64,000 nucleotides of DNA from Citrobacter enshiensis. GTDB taxonomy: Bacteria > Pseudomonadota > Gammaproteobacteria > Enterobacterales > Enterobacteriaceae. Positions 9,435 through 24,088 of the stretch are shown here, in pieces. Position 1 is the stretch's first letter. Each line of letters begins with the position of its first letter. Below the pieces are notes generated by a model, which saw only the letters and a program-made list of their open reading frames with translations, was not told the origin of the DNA and made no database searches. Where the stretch lies: the NCBI RefSeq assembly GCF_029338175.1, contig NZ_CP119862.1, forward strand, positions 2,728,001 to 2,792,000, written 5' to 3'. A program made the translations under genes and the position numbers.

Positions 9435-9737
9435 AAAAACGTTCCTCATGTGCGATTATCTGTCAGCCAGACATTGCGCAAGCCTTAACCTGCATCCATG
9501 CTCTGGGCAACTTGCGTAACCGAAATTACTTTTTTAGGTGGCTGAAATGAGTATACGGTATCGAACCCGGGGATGGTATTTCCTTGACCAAGCAAATTGT
9601 CTCTCATTGACCTTGCGTTATGACTGCCCTCACATTTTGGGCAAATAATTCGCGATAATAAATAAGATTATCACCGTCATAAAAAAACCGGCGCGATGGC
9701 CGGTTCTCTCAGATGCTCTGGCACCAGACAGGGGTGA
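9435..9737 (-). promoter_or_regulatory. chb operon control region
   Basis: This 303-bp gap holds the chbB promoter region and, at its far end, the osmE terminator. An AT-rich stretch around 9643-9664 with central TTCGCGATAA resembles NagC operators by eye, as expected from NagC/CRP/ChbR control in E. coli. No exact operator is claimed and no gene is visible. Confidence 0.5.
9681..9705 (-). terminator. osmE terminator
   Basis: On the minus strand AACCGGC/GCCGGTT (7-bp stem, 6-nt loop) is followed by T7, 33 bp after the osmE stop. Confidence 0.85.
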
Positions 9738-10076
9738 CTACTTGGCGGTCTGCGGGTCGGTGTCATACTCTGCACAGGTCTGGTAACCCGAGTTAACGAC
9801 ATGCCCGGTGTCGTCCAGCGCGACAAAATAGGTTTCCGTTTTACCATCCCGTTGACCCAAAATGTATGTCTGGCAACTACCGCGAGCGTGGGTCATGCTC
9901 ACCTCGGAAGAAGGTTTCCCGGCAATTTGTGCAACCTGCGCCCGGCTCATGCCTTTCTTCACATCTTTGACGACGGGCTGCACAAATTGGTCTTTGGTAC
10001 GATCATACGCCGTACACCCTGCCAACATCGTCATTACAGCCGCTGCGCTTAGAATTCCTGCCATTTTCATGTTCAT
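9738..10076 (-). CDS. osmE: Osmotically inducible lipoprotein OsmE
   Basis: 112 residues, the same length as E. coli OsmE and nearly identical. A type II signal peptide with lipobox LAGC places the lipidated Cys at residue 21. The mature part is a SmpA/OmlA (BamE-like) fold; the [17 protein letters not shown] segment is typical. In E. coli it is envelope-anchored and induced by osmotic stress and stationary phase. It is monocistronic with its own terminator. Confidence 0.95.
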   Translation of the reverse strand: MNMKMAGILSAAAVMTMLAGCTAYDRTKDQFVQPVVKDVKKGMSRAQVAQIAGKPSSEVSMTHARGSCQTYILGQRDGKTETYFVALDDTGHVVNSGYQTCAEYDTDPQTAK

Positions 10077-10302
10077 TTTCCGTCCTCTTGTTTATCAGCG
10101 TGTTATATAAGCCTGGAATACATCAAACCATTTTTCAAGCTTACTATTCCTACGATACGTGTTTCGGAAAATTCTCTTTAAACAAAATGTTCTCTTTTTA
10201 CGCCGTAAATTGCGCCACTCGCGCCAGTGAGCCTTGTCGTTTGCACAGCAAAGCGTTAGCTTTAACGCATCGTGATTATTTTGATCGTTTCGGAGGGGTT
10301 GA

Positions 10303-11139
10303 ATGACTCTGCAGCAAAAGATTATCCAGGCGCTTGGCGCAAAACCGCACATTAATGCCGAAGAAGAAATTCGCCGCAGCGTGGATTTTCTAAAATCCTA
10401 TCTGAGCACCTACCCCTTTTTGAAGTCGCTGGTGCTGGGGATCAGCGGCGGTCAGGACTCAACGTTAACCGGCAAATTATGCCAGATGGCGATAACGGAG
10501 CTGCGGGAAGAAACGGGTAATGTAAGTCTGCAATTTATTGCCGTGCGTCTGCCTTATGGCGTACAGGCTGATGAACAAGACTGCCAGGATGCCATCACCT
10601 TTATTCAACCTGACCGCGTATTGACCGTCAATATCAAAGGCGCCGTGCTGGCCAGCGAGCAGGCGTTGCGCGAAGCGGGGATTGAGTTAAGCGACTTTGT
10701 CCGCGGCAACGAGAAAGCCCGTGAACGGATGAAAGCCCAGTACAGCATCGCCGGGATGACCAGCGGCGTGGTGGTGGGGACCGATCATGCGGCAGAAGCG
10801 CTGACCGGGTTCTTCACCAAGTACGGTGACGGCGGAACCGATATCAACCCTATTTTTCGCCTGAATAAGCGTCAGGGGAAACAGCTGCTTGCCGCCCTCG
10901 GGTGTCCGGAGCATTTATATAAGAAAGCGCCCACCGCCGATCTCGAAGACGATCGCCCTTCGCTTCCTGACGAAGCCGCGTTAGGCGTCACCTATGACAA
11001 TATTGATGACTATCTGGAAGGAAAAACGCTGGCGGCCGAGACGGCAAAAATTATTGAAGGCTGGTATTTGAAGACGGAACACAAGCGCCGTACGCCGATT
11101 ACCGTCTTTGATGATTTCTGGAAAAAAAGCGAGATCTGA
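10303..11139 (+). CDS. nadE: NH3-dependent NAD+ synthetase NadE
   Basis: 278 residues (E. coli 275). It adenylates deamido-NAD and amidates it with ammonia, the last step of NAD synthesis. The PP-loop SGGQDSTL (about residues 46-53) and the deamido-NAD-binding GTDHAAEA region are intact. A GGAGG-type site (CGGAGGGGTTG) precedes the ATG. It is divergent from osmE across 226 bp. The DNA-repair gene cho, next in E. coli, is absent; ves follows directly. Confidence 0.95.
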   Translation: MTLQQKIIQALGAKPHINAEEEIRRSVDFLKSYLSTYPFLKSLVLGISGGQDSTLTGKLCQMAITELREETGNVSLQFIAVRLPYGVQADEQDCQDAITFIQPDRVLTVNIKGAVLASEQALREAGIELSDFVRGNEKARERMKAQYSIAGMTSGVVVGTDHAAEALTGFFTKYGDGGTDINPIFRLNKRQGKQLLAALGCPEHLYKKAPTADLEDDRPSLPDEAALGVTYDNIDDYLEGKTLAAETAKIIEGWYLKTEHKRRTPITVFDDFWKKSEI

Positions 11140-11148
11140 CCGTTACGT

Positions 11149-11180
11149 CAGGCCGGATAGCACGTCCTCTATTCGGCCTG
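11149..11180. repeat. REP-like palindrome between nadE and ves
   Basis: CAGGCCG ... CGGCCTG, 7-bp arms around an 18-nt middle, resembles a REP unit between two convergent genes and may act as a transcript stabiliser or terminator. Confidence 0.65.
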
Positions 11181-11192
11181 CCACCGCATGAA

Positions 11193-11768
11193 TTATTGCA
11201 CCGACGCTGGCGCATGACCCGCCAGCCAGGTGATCTCGCTAAACAGCAGTTTCCCCTCAGATTTCAACAACCGCAGCGTATGCCGCCCATCATCCCAGCA
11301 AGCCCCTTGATCGGCAGTCAGTAATTTTTCACCCAACTGCCAGGCTCCGCTAATGACAAACACCACGCCGCCGCGTGAGCCAAATGTCGTAAAGGAGCGG
11401 TCGGCGACTCTGACGTTCGCCTGGCAACAATCACGGCGGGTCATAATATTGAAATCCATCGACATTTTCCCCTCCGTCAGTTTCGCTTTCACCGCATGCT
11501 CGCCCGCAAAGGTAAACGGCTGATGCTGTTTGAGGGTATGGGTAAAGGTATTGCCGCCGTCCAGCGTGACCTCGCCCCCTTCCAACAGCGTAATCACGCG
11601 TTCCACCCCGGGGAAAAGTGCAAACTCACCGTTTCCGGCAATGGAGGCGATGCTCGCGCGCCAGTGAAAGTCACGCGTCGCCGGTGGAAAACAGCAAATT
11701 TCTCGCGTTTCACCCGCCCCATTACGCCAGAGGTTTACCGGCATTTTACGGATATCAAAGTATTCCAT
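11193..11768 (-). CDS. ves: HutD/Ves family cupin protein Ves
   Basis: 191 residues, the same as E. coli Ves, with a HutD-type double cupin fold. The N-terminal [13 protein letters not shown] stretch is the family signature. E. coli Ves was reported as a cold- and stress-inducible protein; the biochemical activity is unknown. The ATG is chosen because CAGGAG lies 6 bases upstream and the homologue begins MEYFD; a longer frame upstream lacks a ribosome site. Confidence 0.92.
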   Translation of the reverse strand: MEYFDIRKMPVNLWRNGAGETREICCFPPATRDFHWRASIASIAGNGEFALFPGVERVITLLEGGEVTLDGGNTFTHTLKQHQPFTFAGEHAVKAKLTEGKMSMDFNIMTRRDCCQANVRVADRSFTTFGSRGGVVFVISGAWQLGEKLLTADQGACWDDGRHTLRLLKSEGKLLFSEITWLAGHAPASVQ

Positions 11769-11855
11769 CGTCACTCCTGAAAGATGCGGTGCGCCATAAT
11801 CATGCACGGTATCGTTATCGGCAGCAGTGAGGATTTACCTTAGAGAGAAATAAAG

Positions 11856-11910
11856 AAAAACCGCCGACCCTGTCCACCTCGTAAAGACGTGTTGTGAACA
11901 GGGCCGGCGG
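11856..11910 (-). terminator. spy terminator
   Basis: A long imperfect stem on the minus strand (CCGCCGGCCCTGTTCAC pairing with GTGGACAGGGTCGGCGG) is followed by TTTTTC, 22 bp after the spy stop. Confidence 0.85.
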
Positions 11911-11931
11911 TCTTGAATGTTGACTGCGAAA

Positions 11932-12417
11932 TTACTCGGCAGATGCAGGCATTTTACCTTCCTGCGCCGGACGTTCTGTCAGACGCTTCTCAAAATTAGC
12001 ATTAAACTGTTTTTTCTGTTCCGGGGTCAGAATGTTGTAGATCTTGTTCTGGGTTTCCATGTGCGCCAGCATGTTCGCCTGACGCTGCTCTTCCATCTTC
12101 GCAATCTGCGCCTGCGCTTTGGCTTTATCGAAGGTGTCGCTGGCAATGATGTCATGCATCGCGCGGCGTTCTTCTACTGGCGGACGTTTCATCTGGTCAC
12201 GCTGGCCTTTCATAATTTCGCGAACCTGCTGTTTCTGCGCATCGGTCAGGTTCAGGTCTTTAAACATCATATCGTGATGCGGACCGAATTGACCTTTATG
12301 GTGCATCATCGGTTTTGCGTCCGTCGTGGCCGCGCTGGAAGTGTCAGCAGCGTGAGCCAGGTTTGCAGCGCCCAGCGCCAGTCCAGAGGCAACTAACAGT
12401 GCAGTTAATTTACGCAT
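11932..12417 (-). CDS. spy: Periplasmic ATP-independent chaperone Spy
   Basis: 161 residues, as in E. coli Spy. A Sec signal peptide ends at AHA|AD (residue 23). The mature protein has the two LTxxQ-type motifs of the CpxP/Spy family: LTDAQKQQ (about residue 57) and LTPEQKKQF (about 129). It forms a cradle-shaped dimer that binds unfolded proteins in the periplasm under Cpx and Bae envelope stress. A GTAAA-rich region upstream is consistent with CpxR control. Confidence 0.95.
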   Translation of the reverse strand: MRKLTALLVASGLALGAANLAHAADTSSAATTDAKPMMHHKGQFGPHHDMMFKDLNLTDAQKQQVREIMKGQRDQMKRPPVEERRAMHDIIASDTFDKAKAQAQIAKMEEQRQANMLAHMETQNKIYNILTPEQKKQFNANFEKRLTERPAQEGKMPASAE

Positions 12418-12756
12418 AATCTTTATCCTTCCTTTCAGTTATTTTTACGGCATTCCTGATGAGGCTGTGCCGTGTTGACGAGATTAACTTTACTGGCTTA
12501 TTCGTCAATAAGTCAGAGCAACGGTAAAACAATGAAAGTGTAAAAAACAGTTTTTCGCCAATTATGAAGAAAAAAAGAATAAATCGTGGAGAGTTGAAAT
12601 AAATAATTACAATACGCTGATTTTGAAGGGATTATGAAAAACTATACCGGAACACTGGTGATTAATAAAGCAGTTATCCAGGAATAATCCGTAATCATGC
12701 AACCGGCGGTCTGATGCGTATAATTCCCTCAGGTGAACACCTGAGGGGAAATATCG
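12418..12756. promoter_or_regulatory. spy upstream region and astE downstream region
   Basis: This 339-bp gap holds GTAAA motifs at 12524-12528 and 12540-12544 with GAAAG between them (GTAAA-N5-GAAAG), compatible with a degenerate CpxR site about 110 bp upstream of spy. No further gene is visible; the astE-proximal end carries the hairpin listed separately. Confidence 0.4.
12726..12747 (-). terminator. Inverted repeat after astE
   Basis: CCCTCAGGTG/CACCTGAGGG forms a nearly perfect hairpin 10 bp after the astE stop. The downstream sequence on the minus strand (AATTAT) is not a strong T tract, so termination may be partial. Confidence 0.6.
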
Positions 12757-13717
12757 CTAACGCAGTTTTTCCAGCATCAGTCCGGCACGTAAACCGTAAG
12801 CCACATTGGGATTGGGAAAGAGAACATATTCAATGTCATGGGTGACGATCACCTGTTCTTCGCCATCCTGTGCCAATAACGTCCCTTCTTTAAAGGGCGT
12901 AAAGTTCAGCGTCTGGTTATCCATATGCAGGACAAACGCGTCGCTGCGACGGGTAATTTGCGACACCACGCGGTAGCGTACTGGAGAGAAGTCCCCCGCG
13001 ATGACGAGATTGCCGGCAAGCAACGACGCTAACGCCTGTGCGGTGGGCGCAAACAACGTGAGATCATTGTGACCAAACGGCAGCGCCTTACCGAGCTCCA
13101 GCGTGCAGGACAGCGCGCCGAAATGCTCACAACTAAAATGCGTAAACGTGCCTCCCGGTGCCTGATGGAACACCAGCGCCTCCAGACCCGCCGCACCCAG
13201 CCAGTGGAGAAACGTCTCCTCCCAGGGAGTAGATCGCTGGGGCAATACCCCAAACCGGACGTGATAAGAGCCGCGAATCGCGGTGTGCAGATCGAGATGC
13301 CAGCGTAACCGTTCACTGCCACCGGCGAAAAAATTCTCCAGACACTGCTCCAGCTCGCGGGTACGCTCCGTTTCTTCACTCTCAGGAAATACCTGCCATC
13401 GACCGCCAAACATCCGGTTCATGTCGCTGTGGCAATACCGTTTCCCCACCGAGAGCGCCTGCGGATTTCCCAGCACCACCAGCAGTCGCCAGCGCAGCGT
13501 CTGTCGCCCCTGAAAGAGCGCCGAAAGCAGCGCATCCAGCATCTCCACCGGCGCCGTTTCGTTGCCATGGATCCCCGCAGAAAGCACCAGAGCTCGGTCC
13601 ACGGGCGTTTCAGGCGTGAGCTCCAGTAATCCCTGACCTAACCACCGCCAGCGAAAACCGGGGGCTTCCCCCTCCCGGATATCCGGCGGTTTTCCCGCCA
13701 GTGTCAGCGCAAGAAAG

Positions 13718-13725
<8 letters not shown>
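12757..13725 (-). CDS. astE: Succinylglutamate desuccinylase AstE
   Basis: 322 residues; E. coli AstE has 322. A zinc carboxypeptidase-like hydrolase that splits N-succinylglutamate into succinate and glutamate, the last step of the AST arginine pathway. Zn ligands are seen as HGNET (about residues 53-57) and the His of LDLHTA (about 147); the catalytic Glu is in [12 protein letters not shown]. Its start overlaps the astB end by 8 bp, so it is translationally coupled as the last gene of astCADBE. Confidence 0.95.
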
Positions 13726-19229
<5,504 letters not shown>

Positions 19230-20036
19230 ATGAAATTTGTCTCTTTTAATATCAACGGCCTGCGAGCCCGCCCTCATCAACTGGCAGCCATTGTCGAAAA
19301 ACACCAACCGGATGTTATTGGCTTACAGGAGACAAAAGTTCACGACGACATGTTCCCTCTCGAAGAGGTGGCAAAACTGGGCTACAACGTCTTCTATCAT
19401 GGGCAAAAGGGCCATTACGGCGTAGCGCTGCTGACCAAAGAGACGCCGATTTCCGTGCGCCGTGGCTTCCCGCAAGACGACGAAGAAGCACAACGCCGGA
19501 TTATCATGGCGGAAATCCCCTCTCCACTGGGAAATATCACCGTCATTAACGGCTATTTCCCTCAGGGCGAAAGCCGCGACCACCCGTTGAAATTCCCGGC
19601 AAAAGCGCAGTTTTACCAGAACCTGCAAAACTATCTGGAAACTGAGCTAAAACAAGAGAATCCCGTGCTGATCATGGGCGATATGAATATCAGCCCGTCC
19701 GATCTGGACATCGGTATTGGTGAAGAGAACCGCAAACGCTGGCTGCGCACCGGTAAGTGTTCCTTCCTGCCGGAAGAGCGCGAATGGATGGCAAGGCTGA
19801 TGAACTGGGGTCTGGTTGACACCTTCCGCCAGGCAAATCCAGAAACCGTCGACAAATTCTCGTGGTTTGATTACCGCTCGAAAGGATTTGACGATAACCG
19901 TGGCCTGCGCATAGATCTTCTGTTAGCGAGTAATCCGCTGGCAGAACGCTGCGTAGAAACGGGCATTGACTATGAAATCCGTAGCATGGAAAAACCCTCC
20001 GACCATGCGCCAATCTGGGCCACCTTTCGCGGATAA
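19230..20036 (+). CDS. xthA: Exodeoxyribonuclease III XthA
   Basis: 268 residues, as in E. coli Exo III. An endonuclease/exonuclease/phosphatase fold. The metal Glu is in GLQETK (residue 34), the active-site Asp/Asn in [10 protein letters not shown] (about 151-153) and the catalytic His in SDHAPIW (about 259). It is the main AP endonuclease and 3' repair nuclease of the cytoplasm. The ATG giving [10 protein letters not shown] is chosen by homology; the frame extends 11 codons upstream without need. Confidence 0.95.
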   Translation: MKFVSFNINGLRARPHQLAAIVEKHQPDVIGLQETKVHDDMFPLEEVAKLGYNVFYHGQKGHYGVALLTKETPISVRRGFPQDDEEAQRRIIMAEIPSPLGNITVINGYFPQGESRDHPLKFPAKAQFYQNLQNYLETELKQENPVLIMGDMNISPSDLDIGIGEENRKRWLRTGKCSFLPEEREWMARLMNWGLVDTFRQANPETVDKFSWFDYRSKGFDDNRGLRIDLLLASNPLAERCVETGIDYEIRSMEKPSDHAPIWATFRG

Positions 20037-20100
20037 ATCATGCTGACGTCCTGGCGGCTACGCGGGCGAGGACGTGAAATATATTGAGTAAAATCAACAA

Positions 20101-20138
20101 AACGGCAGTAAGAATTTGTGACTTACTGCCGTTTATTA
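20101..20138 (+). terminator. xthA terminator
   Basis: A 12-bp stem AACGGCAGTAAG/CTTACTGCCGTT with a 9-nt loop is followed by TATTAT, 64 bp after xthA. Confidence 0.8.
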
Positions 20139-20209
20139 TACTGTCACAATCGTTTTTTGTTTCCCGACAAACTCTCTATTATCAAGTCTTGATATAGGAA
20201 ATCGCTGCG

Positions 20210-20932
20210 ATGAAAGCCGAGTGTAAATTACCGATCGCCTGTCTGTTATTTGGCATTGTGGTTTACGCTATTCATTCATGCGGATTCTTTGATTTAGTCG
20301 TTAATTTACCCCATCTGCAAGAAATCGTTCGCCAAAGCGGCACGCCTGGTTACATCCTGTATATTCTGTTATTTATTATTGCCACGCTCTGTCTGATGCC
20401 CGGTAGCGTACTGGTCATTGTTGGCGGTGTGGTATTTGGTCCCCTTTGGGGAACGCTGCTCTCCCTGGTGGCGGCAACCCTGGCCTCCGCACTGTCTTTT
20501 CTGCTTGCCCGCTGGCTGGGCAGAGATCTGCTGCTGAAATACGTCGGCCACACGCCCGTATTTCAGGCGATTGAAAAAGGGATCGCCCACAGCGGTACTG
20601 ATTTTTTAATCCTTACGCGTTTGATTCCATTATTTCCCTATAATATTCAAAATTATGCTTACGGCCTGACGGCTATCTCATTCTGGCCTTTTACGTTTAT
20701 TTCCGCCATCACCACCTTACCCGGACTGTTGATATATACCCTGATGGCCAGTGAACTCGCCAGCGAAGGGGTCTCGACGGTCTTTATTGTGAAACTCTGT
20801 CTGGCAGGTCTGTCATTATTTATTTTAATTCAGCTTGCCAAAATATATGCCCGACATAAACGGGTTGATCTGCATGCTTCCGATACACCGAACAGCCCAC
20901 CAACCTACTCATCGAATAATACGAAAGGATAG
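20210..20932 (+). CDS. ydjX: TVP38/TMEM64 family inner-membrane protein YdjX
   Basis: 240 residues with six or so hydrophobic segments. The VTT/SNARE-associated domain signature is seen in the G-rich segment VVGGVVFGPLWG-type motif (about residues 69-81) and the LTRLIPLFPYNIQNYAYGLT re-entrant helix (about 140). The family is linked to lipid scrambling or membrane homeostasis (DedA superfamily). First gene of a run ydjXYZ-ynjABCDE; 4 bp separate its stop from ydjY. Confidence 0.9.
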   Translation: MKAECKLPIACLLFGIVVYAIHSCGFFDLVVNLPHLQEIVRQSGTPGYILYILLFIIATLCLMPGSVLVIVGGVVFGPLWGTLLSLVAATLASALSFLLARWLGRDLLLKYVGHTPVFQAIEKGIAHSGTDFLILTRLIPLFPYNIQNYAYGLTAISFWPFTFISAITTLPGLLIYTLMASELASEGVSTVFIVKLCLAGLSLFILIQLAKIYARHKRVDLHASDTPNSPPTYSSNNTKG

Positions 20933-20936
20933 AGAG

Positions 20937-21620
20937 ATGCAACATCATACAACGACATGGAAAAAAGGATTCACGGCGCTGTGCTTTTTGGCCGTAGCAG
21001 GAGTCAGCGGTTGCGATCAAAAAACAGATGCGGCGACAACGGCGCAAAAGACAGAATATGATGGTCTTTCAGAGAGTAAGCCGCTGCGCATCGATTCACA
21101 GGCGCACACTGTCACCCTGCTGGTGCAAATTAACGGGCGCTTCCTGACCGACGATACCCGCCACGGCATTGTGTATAAAGGCGGCTCCAACGGTCATAAA
21201 TCACTGTTTATCGGCTATGCCGATCCCAAAGCACTGTATGACGCGTTGAAACAAGCCGGTGCCACTCCGGGTGATAATATGACGATGGAGAATAAAGAGA
21301 CCACCCATGTCGCCGGGAGTAAACTGGATATGTCGGTCAACTGGGAAGGCGCGGCTAAATCATATTCCTTCAATGACGTTATCAATGACAGTAATGGCAA
21401 AAAACTGGATATGCGCTTTGGCGGTAATTTGCAGGCAGCACAAGAGATGAAAACCGGTTGCCTGGTGTGTCTGGATAGCTGTCCTGTCGGCATTGTCAGC
21501 AACGCCACCTATACCTATGGTGCGGTCGAAAAACGCGGCGAAGTGAAATTTAAAGGTGACGCCTCGATATTACCGCCAGACGGCACGCTGGCTACCGTGA
21601 CATTCAACGTCGCTGAATAA
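20937..21620 (+). CDS. ydjY: YdjY family lipoprotein with CxxCxxxC-P motif
   Basis: 227 residues. The N-terminus has a short hydrophobic stretch ending VSGC (Cys about residue 25), consistent with a lipoprotein signal. Near residue 180 the segment CLVCLDSCP gives a CxxCxxxCP motif, which is why E. coli YdjY is called a putative Fe-S protein; one cluster-type motif alone does not prove a cluster. The rest resembles no enzyme I know. Start chosen at ATG 20937, with GGATAGAG just upstream overlapping the ydjX stop. Encoded between two TVP38 membrane proteins. Confidence 0.85.
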   Translation: MQHHTTTWKKGFTALCFLAVAGVSGCDQKTDAATTAQKTEYDGLSESKPLRIDSQAHTVTLLVQINGRFLTDDTRHGIVYKGGSNGHKSLFIGYADPKALYDALKQAGATPGDNMTMENKETTHVAGSKLDMSVNWEGAAKSYSFNDVINDSNGKKLDMRFGGNLQAAQEMKTGCLVCLDSCPVGIVSNATYTYGAVEKRGEVKFKGDASILPPDGTLATVTFNVAE

Positions 21621-21635
21621 GTTAACAGGTAAAGG

Positions 21636-22343
21636 ATGATGGATAATAAAACGCGTATTCTCTGGTACTACCGAAGCGGAATCATCATCCTGTTGGCAGC
21701 CTTACTGTTAGCATGGGCGCTGCTTCCCGGCGTTCATGCGTTTATTAATCACAGTATTGCGGCCTTTGCCGCCGTGGACCAACAGGGCATTGAACGTTTT
21801 ATTCAATCGTACGGCGCCCAGGCGGCGGTAGTCTCTTTCATTTTGATGATCTTGCAGGCCATTGCCGCCCCGCTTCCGGCGTTTCTGATCACCTTTGCCA
21901 ATGCGTCGCTGTTCGGTGCCTTCTGGGGCGGTCTGCTCTCCTGGACAAGCGCAATGGCAGGCGCTGCCCTCTGTTTTTTCATCGCCAGGGTGATGGGGCG
22001 TCGCGTTGTTGAGAAATTAACCGGCAAAGCCGTACTGGAAAGCATGGACGGTTTTTTTGCGCGTTACGGCAAACATACTATTCTGATCTGTCGTCTGCTG
22101 CCTTTTGTCCCATTCGATCCAATAAGTTACGCCGCCGGTCTGACGTCGATCCGTTTTCGTCATTTTTTCATCGCGACGGGTCTGGGTCAGCTACCGGCAA
22201 CCATTGTCTATTCGTGGGCAGGAAGCCTGTTAACCGGCGGGACATTCTGGTTCGTGACCGGACTGTTTATTCTGTTCGCGCTGACGGTGGTGGTCTTTGC
22301 TGCCCGAAAATTCTATAGCGAACGTCAAAAGAGGAGTTCCTGA
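21636..22343 (+). CDS. ydjZ: TVP38/TMEM64 family inner-membrane protein YdjZ
   Basis: 235 residues, a paralogue of YdjX in the same operon. About six hydrophobic segments; the family hallmarks are FANASLFGAFWGG (about residues 87-99) and RLLPFVPFDPISYAAGLT (about 150). A second ATG directly follows the first, so the start could be one codon later. The stop and the ynjA start share one base (TGATG). Confidence 0.9.
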   Translation: MMDNKTRILWYYRSGIIILLAALLLAWALLPGVHAFINHSIAAFAAVDQQGIERFIQSYGAQAAVVSFILMILQAIAAPLPAFLITFANASLFGAFWGGLLSWTSAMAGAALCFFIARVMGRRVVEKLTGKAVLESMDGFFARYGKHTILICRLLPFVPFDPISYAAGLTSIRFRHFFIATGLGQLPATIVYSWAGSLLTGGTFWFVTGLFILFALTVVVFAARKFYSERQKRSS

Positions 22344-22909
22344 TGGGGTTGCCGCCTCTGAACAAAATCCCGTTGATTTTACGTCCCCAGGCGTGGCTGC
22401 ATCGCCGCCATTACGGCGAAGTGCTCAGCCCGATCCGCTGGTGGGGGCGTATTCCCTTTATCTTCTATCTGGTTTCTATGTTTGTGGGTTATCTGGAGCG
22501 CAAACGCTCACCGCTGGATCCGGTGTTACGCGCGTTGGTCAGCGCCCGAATAGCACAAATGTGCCTGTGCGAATTTTGTGTCGATATCACCAACATGAAA
22601 ATCGCGGAACGCACAGGCAGTACGGACAAACTGTTTGCCGTCAGTGACTGGCGGCAAAGTCCGCTGTTTAGTGAGTCTGAACGTCTGGCGCTCGAGTATG
22701 CTGAAGCCGCCAGCATGACCCCCCCTCGCGTCGATGACGCCCTGCGCAGCACGCTGACCGCCCACTTTGACGCGCAGGCGCTGACGGAACTGACCGCACT
22801 GATCGGCTTACAAAATTTATCGGCGCGTTTTAACTCGTCAATGGACATTCCCGCTCAGGGCCTGTGTCGCCTCCCGGGCGGGCCGTCATCAGACGCGAAA
22901 TCAGAATAA
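22343..22909 (+). CDS. ynjA: Carboxymuconolactone decarboxylase/AhpD-like protein YnjA
   Basis: 188 residues, CMD/AhpD fold. The CEFC pair (about residues 74-77) is an AhpD-type CxxC, suggesting a peroxidase-linked thiol redox role rather than decarboxylation. The distal-half conserved LTALIGLQNLSARFN helix matches the family. It sits between the membrane proteins and the ABC importer genes, overlapping ydjZ by one base. Confidence 0.88.
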   Translation: MGLPPLNKIPLILRPQAWLHRRHYGEVLSPIRWWGRIPFIFYLVSMFVGYLERKRSPLDPVLRALVSARIAQMCLCEFCVDITNMKIAERTGSTDKLFAVSDWRQSPLFSESERLALEYAEAASMTPPRVDDALRSTLTAHFDAQALTELTALIGLQNLSARFNSSMDIPAQGLCRLPGGPSSDAKSE

Positions 22910-22921
22910 TAAGGGGAAAAT

Positions 22922-24088
22922 ATGCGCCATTGTGTATGGTTATTGGGGATCCTGTCGCTCTTTTCCCAGCCAACGTATGCCCTCGACTGGCAGCAGATCA
23001 AAGATGAGGCGAAAGGCCAAACCGTCTGGTTCAATGCCTGGGGCGGCGATAATGCCGTCAATCAGTATCTCGACTGGGTGAGCGGCGAAATGAAAACCCA
23101 TTACGCAATCAACCTCAAAATTGTCCGTCTGGCCGATGCCGCCGATGCCGTCAAACGCATCCAGACGGAGTCTGCCGCCGGACGTAAAGCAGGCGGCTCG
23201 GTGGATTTGCTGTGGGTGAATGGCGAAAACTTTCGGACGCTGAAAGAGGCCGGATTGCTGCAAACCGGATGGGCGCAAACGCTGCCAAACTGGCGATTCG
23301 TGGATACACAACAACCGGTTAACGAGGACTTCGCCATTCCCACTGAAGGCGCAGAATCGCCCTGGGGCGGCGCGCAGCTCACCTTCATTGCAAACCGCGC
23401 GACCACGCCCGAACCACCCAAAACCCCACAGGCGTTGCTGGAATTTGCCAAAACGCATCCAGGGACCGTGACCTATCCGCGCCCACCTGACTTTACCGGT
23501 ACCGCCTTTCTGGAACAGCTTCTTATTACGCTGACGACCCAGCCTGATGCTCTGAAAATCGCCCCCGATAACGCCACGTTTGCTGAGGTTACCGCGCCAC
23601 TCTGGCACTATCTCGACGCACTGCATCCCTGGTTGTGGCGAAAAGGCGCTGATTTTCCGCCATCGCCTGCCCGTCTGGACGCCCTGCTCAATGCCGGTGT
23701 GCTGCGCCTCTCCATGACCTTTAATCCTGCCCATGCGCAGCAAAAAATCGCCAGCGGCGAACTCCCCGCCGCCAGTTACAGTTTTGGTTTTTCTCAGGGC
23801 ATGATAGGTAACGTGCATTTCGTCACGATCCCGGCGAATGCCCGCGCCAGCGCAGGCGCGAAGGTGGTCGCCAATTTTCTGCTCTCCCCTGAGGCGCAGT
23901 TACGCAAAGCCGACCCCGCATTCTGGGGCGACCCTTCGGTGCTGGATCCGAAAAAGCTCCCGGATGCGCAACGTAACGTTCTGCAGTCGCGGATCCCGGA
24001 AGGATTACCCGCCGTACTGCCTGAACCCCATGCTGCATGGGTAAACGCGCTGGAACGAGAATGGCTACGCCGTTACGGTACGCATTAA
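22922..24088 (+). CDS. ynjB: ABC transporter periplasmic substrate-binding protein YnjB
   Basis: 388 residues with a Sec signal peptide (about 1-20, cleavage near TYA|LDW). Type 2 extracellular solute-binding fold; the N-terminal WFNAWGGDNAVNQYLDW resembles family members for thiamine/spermidine/iron-type ligands. The ligand is unknown. It partners YnjC and YnjD. Its end overlaps ynjC by 28 bp. Confidence 0.9.
   Translation: MRHCVWLLGILSLFSQPTYALDWQQIKDEAKGQTVWFNAWGGDNAVNQYLDWVSGEMKTHYAINLKIVRLADAADAVKRIQTESAAGRKAGGSVDLLWVNGENFRTLKEAGLLQTGWAQTLPNWRFVDTQQPVNEDFAIPTEGAESPWGGAQLTFIANRATTPEPPKTPQALLEFAKTHPGTVTYPRPPDFTGTAFLEQLLITLTTQPDALKIAPDNATFAEVTAPLWHYLDALHPWLWRKGADFPPSPARLDALLNAGVLRLSMTFNPAHAQQKIASGELPAASYSFGFSQGMIGNVHFVTIPANARASAGAKVVANFLLSPEAQLRKADPAFWGDPSVLDPKKLPDAQRNVLQSRIPEGLPAVLPEPHAAWVNALEREWLRRYGTH

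Noticed and set aside
22940-23818. Long open frame antisense to ynjB (292 codons)
   Set aside because: No ribosome site or recognisable domain, and it fully overlaps a well-supported gene.
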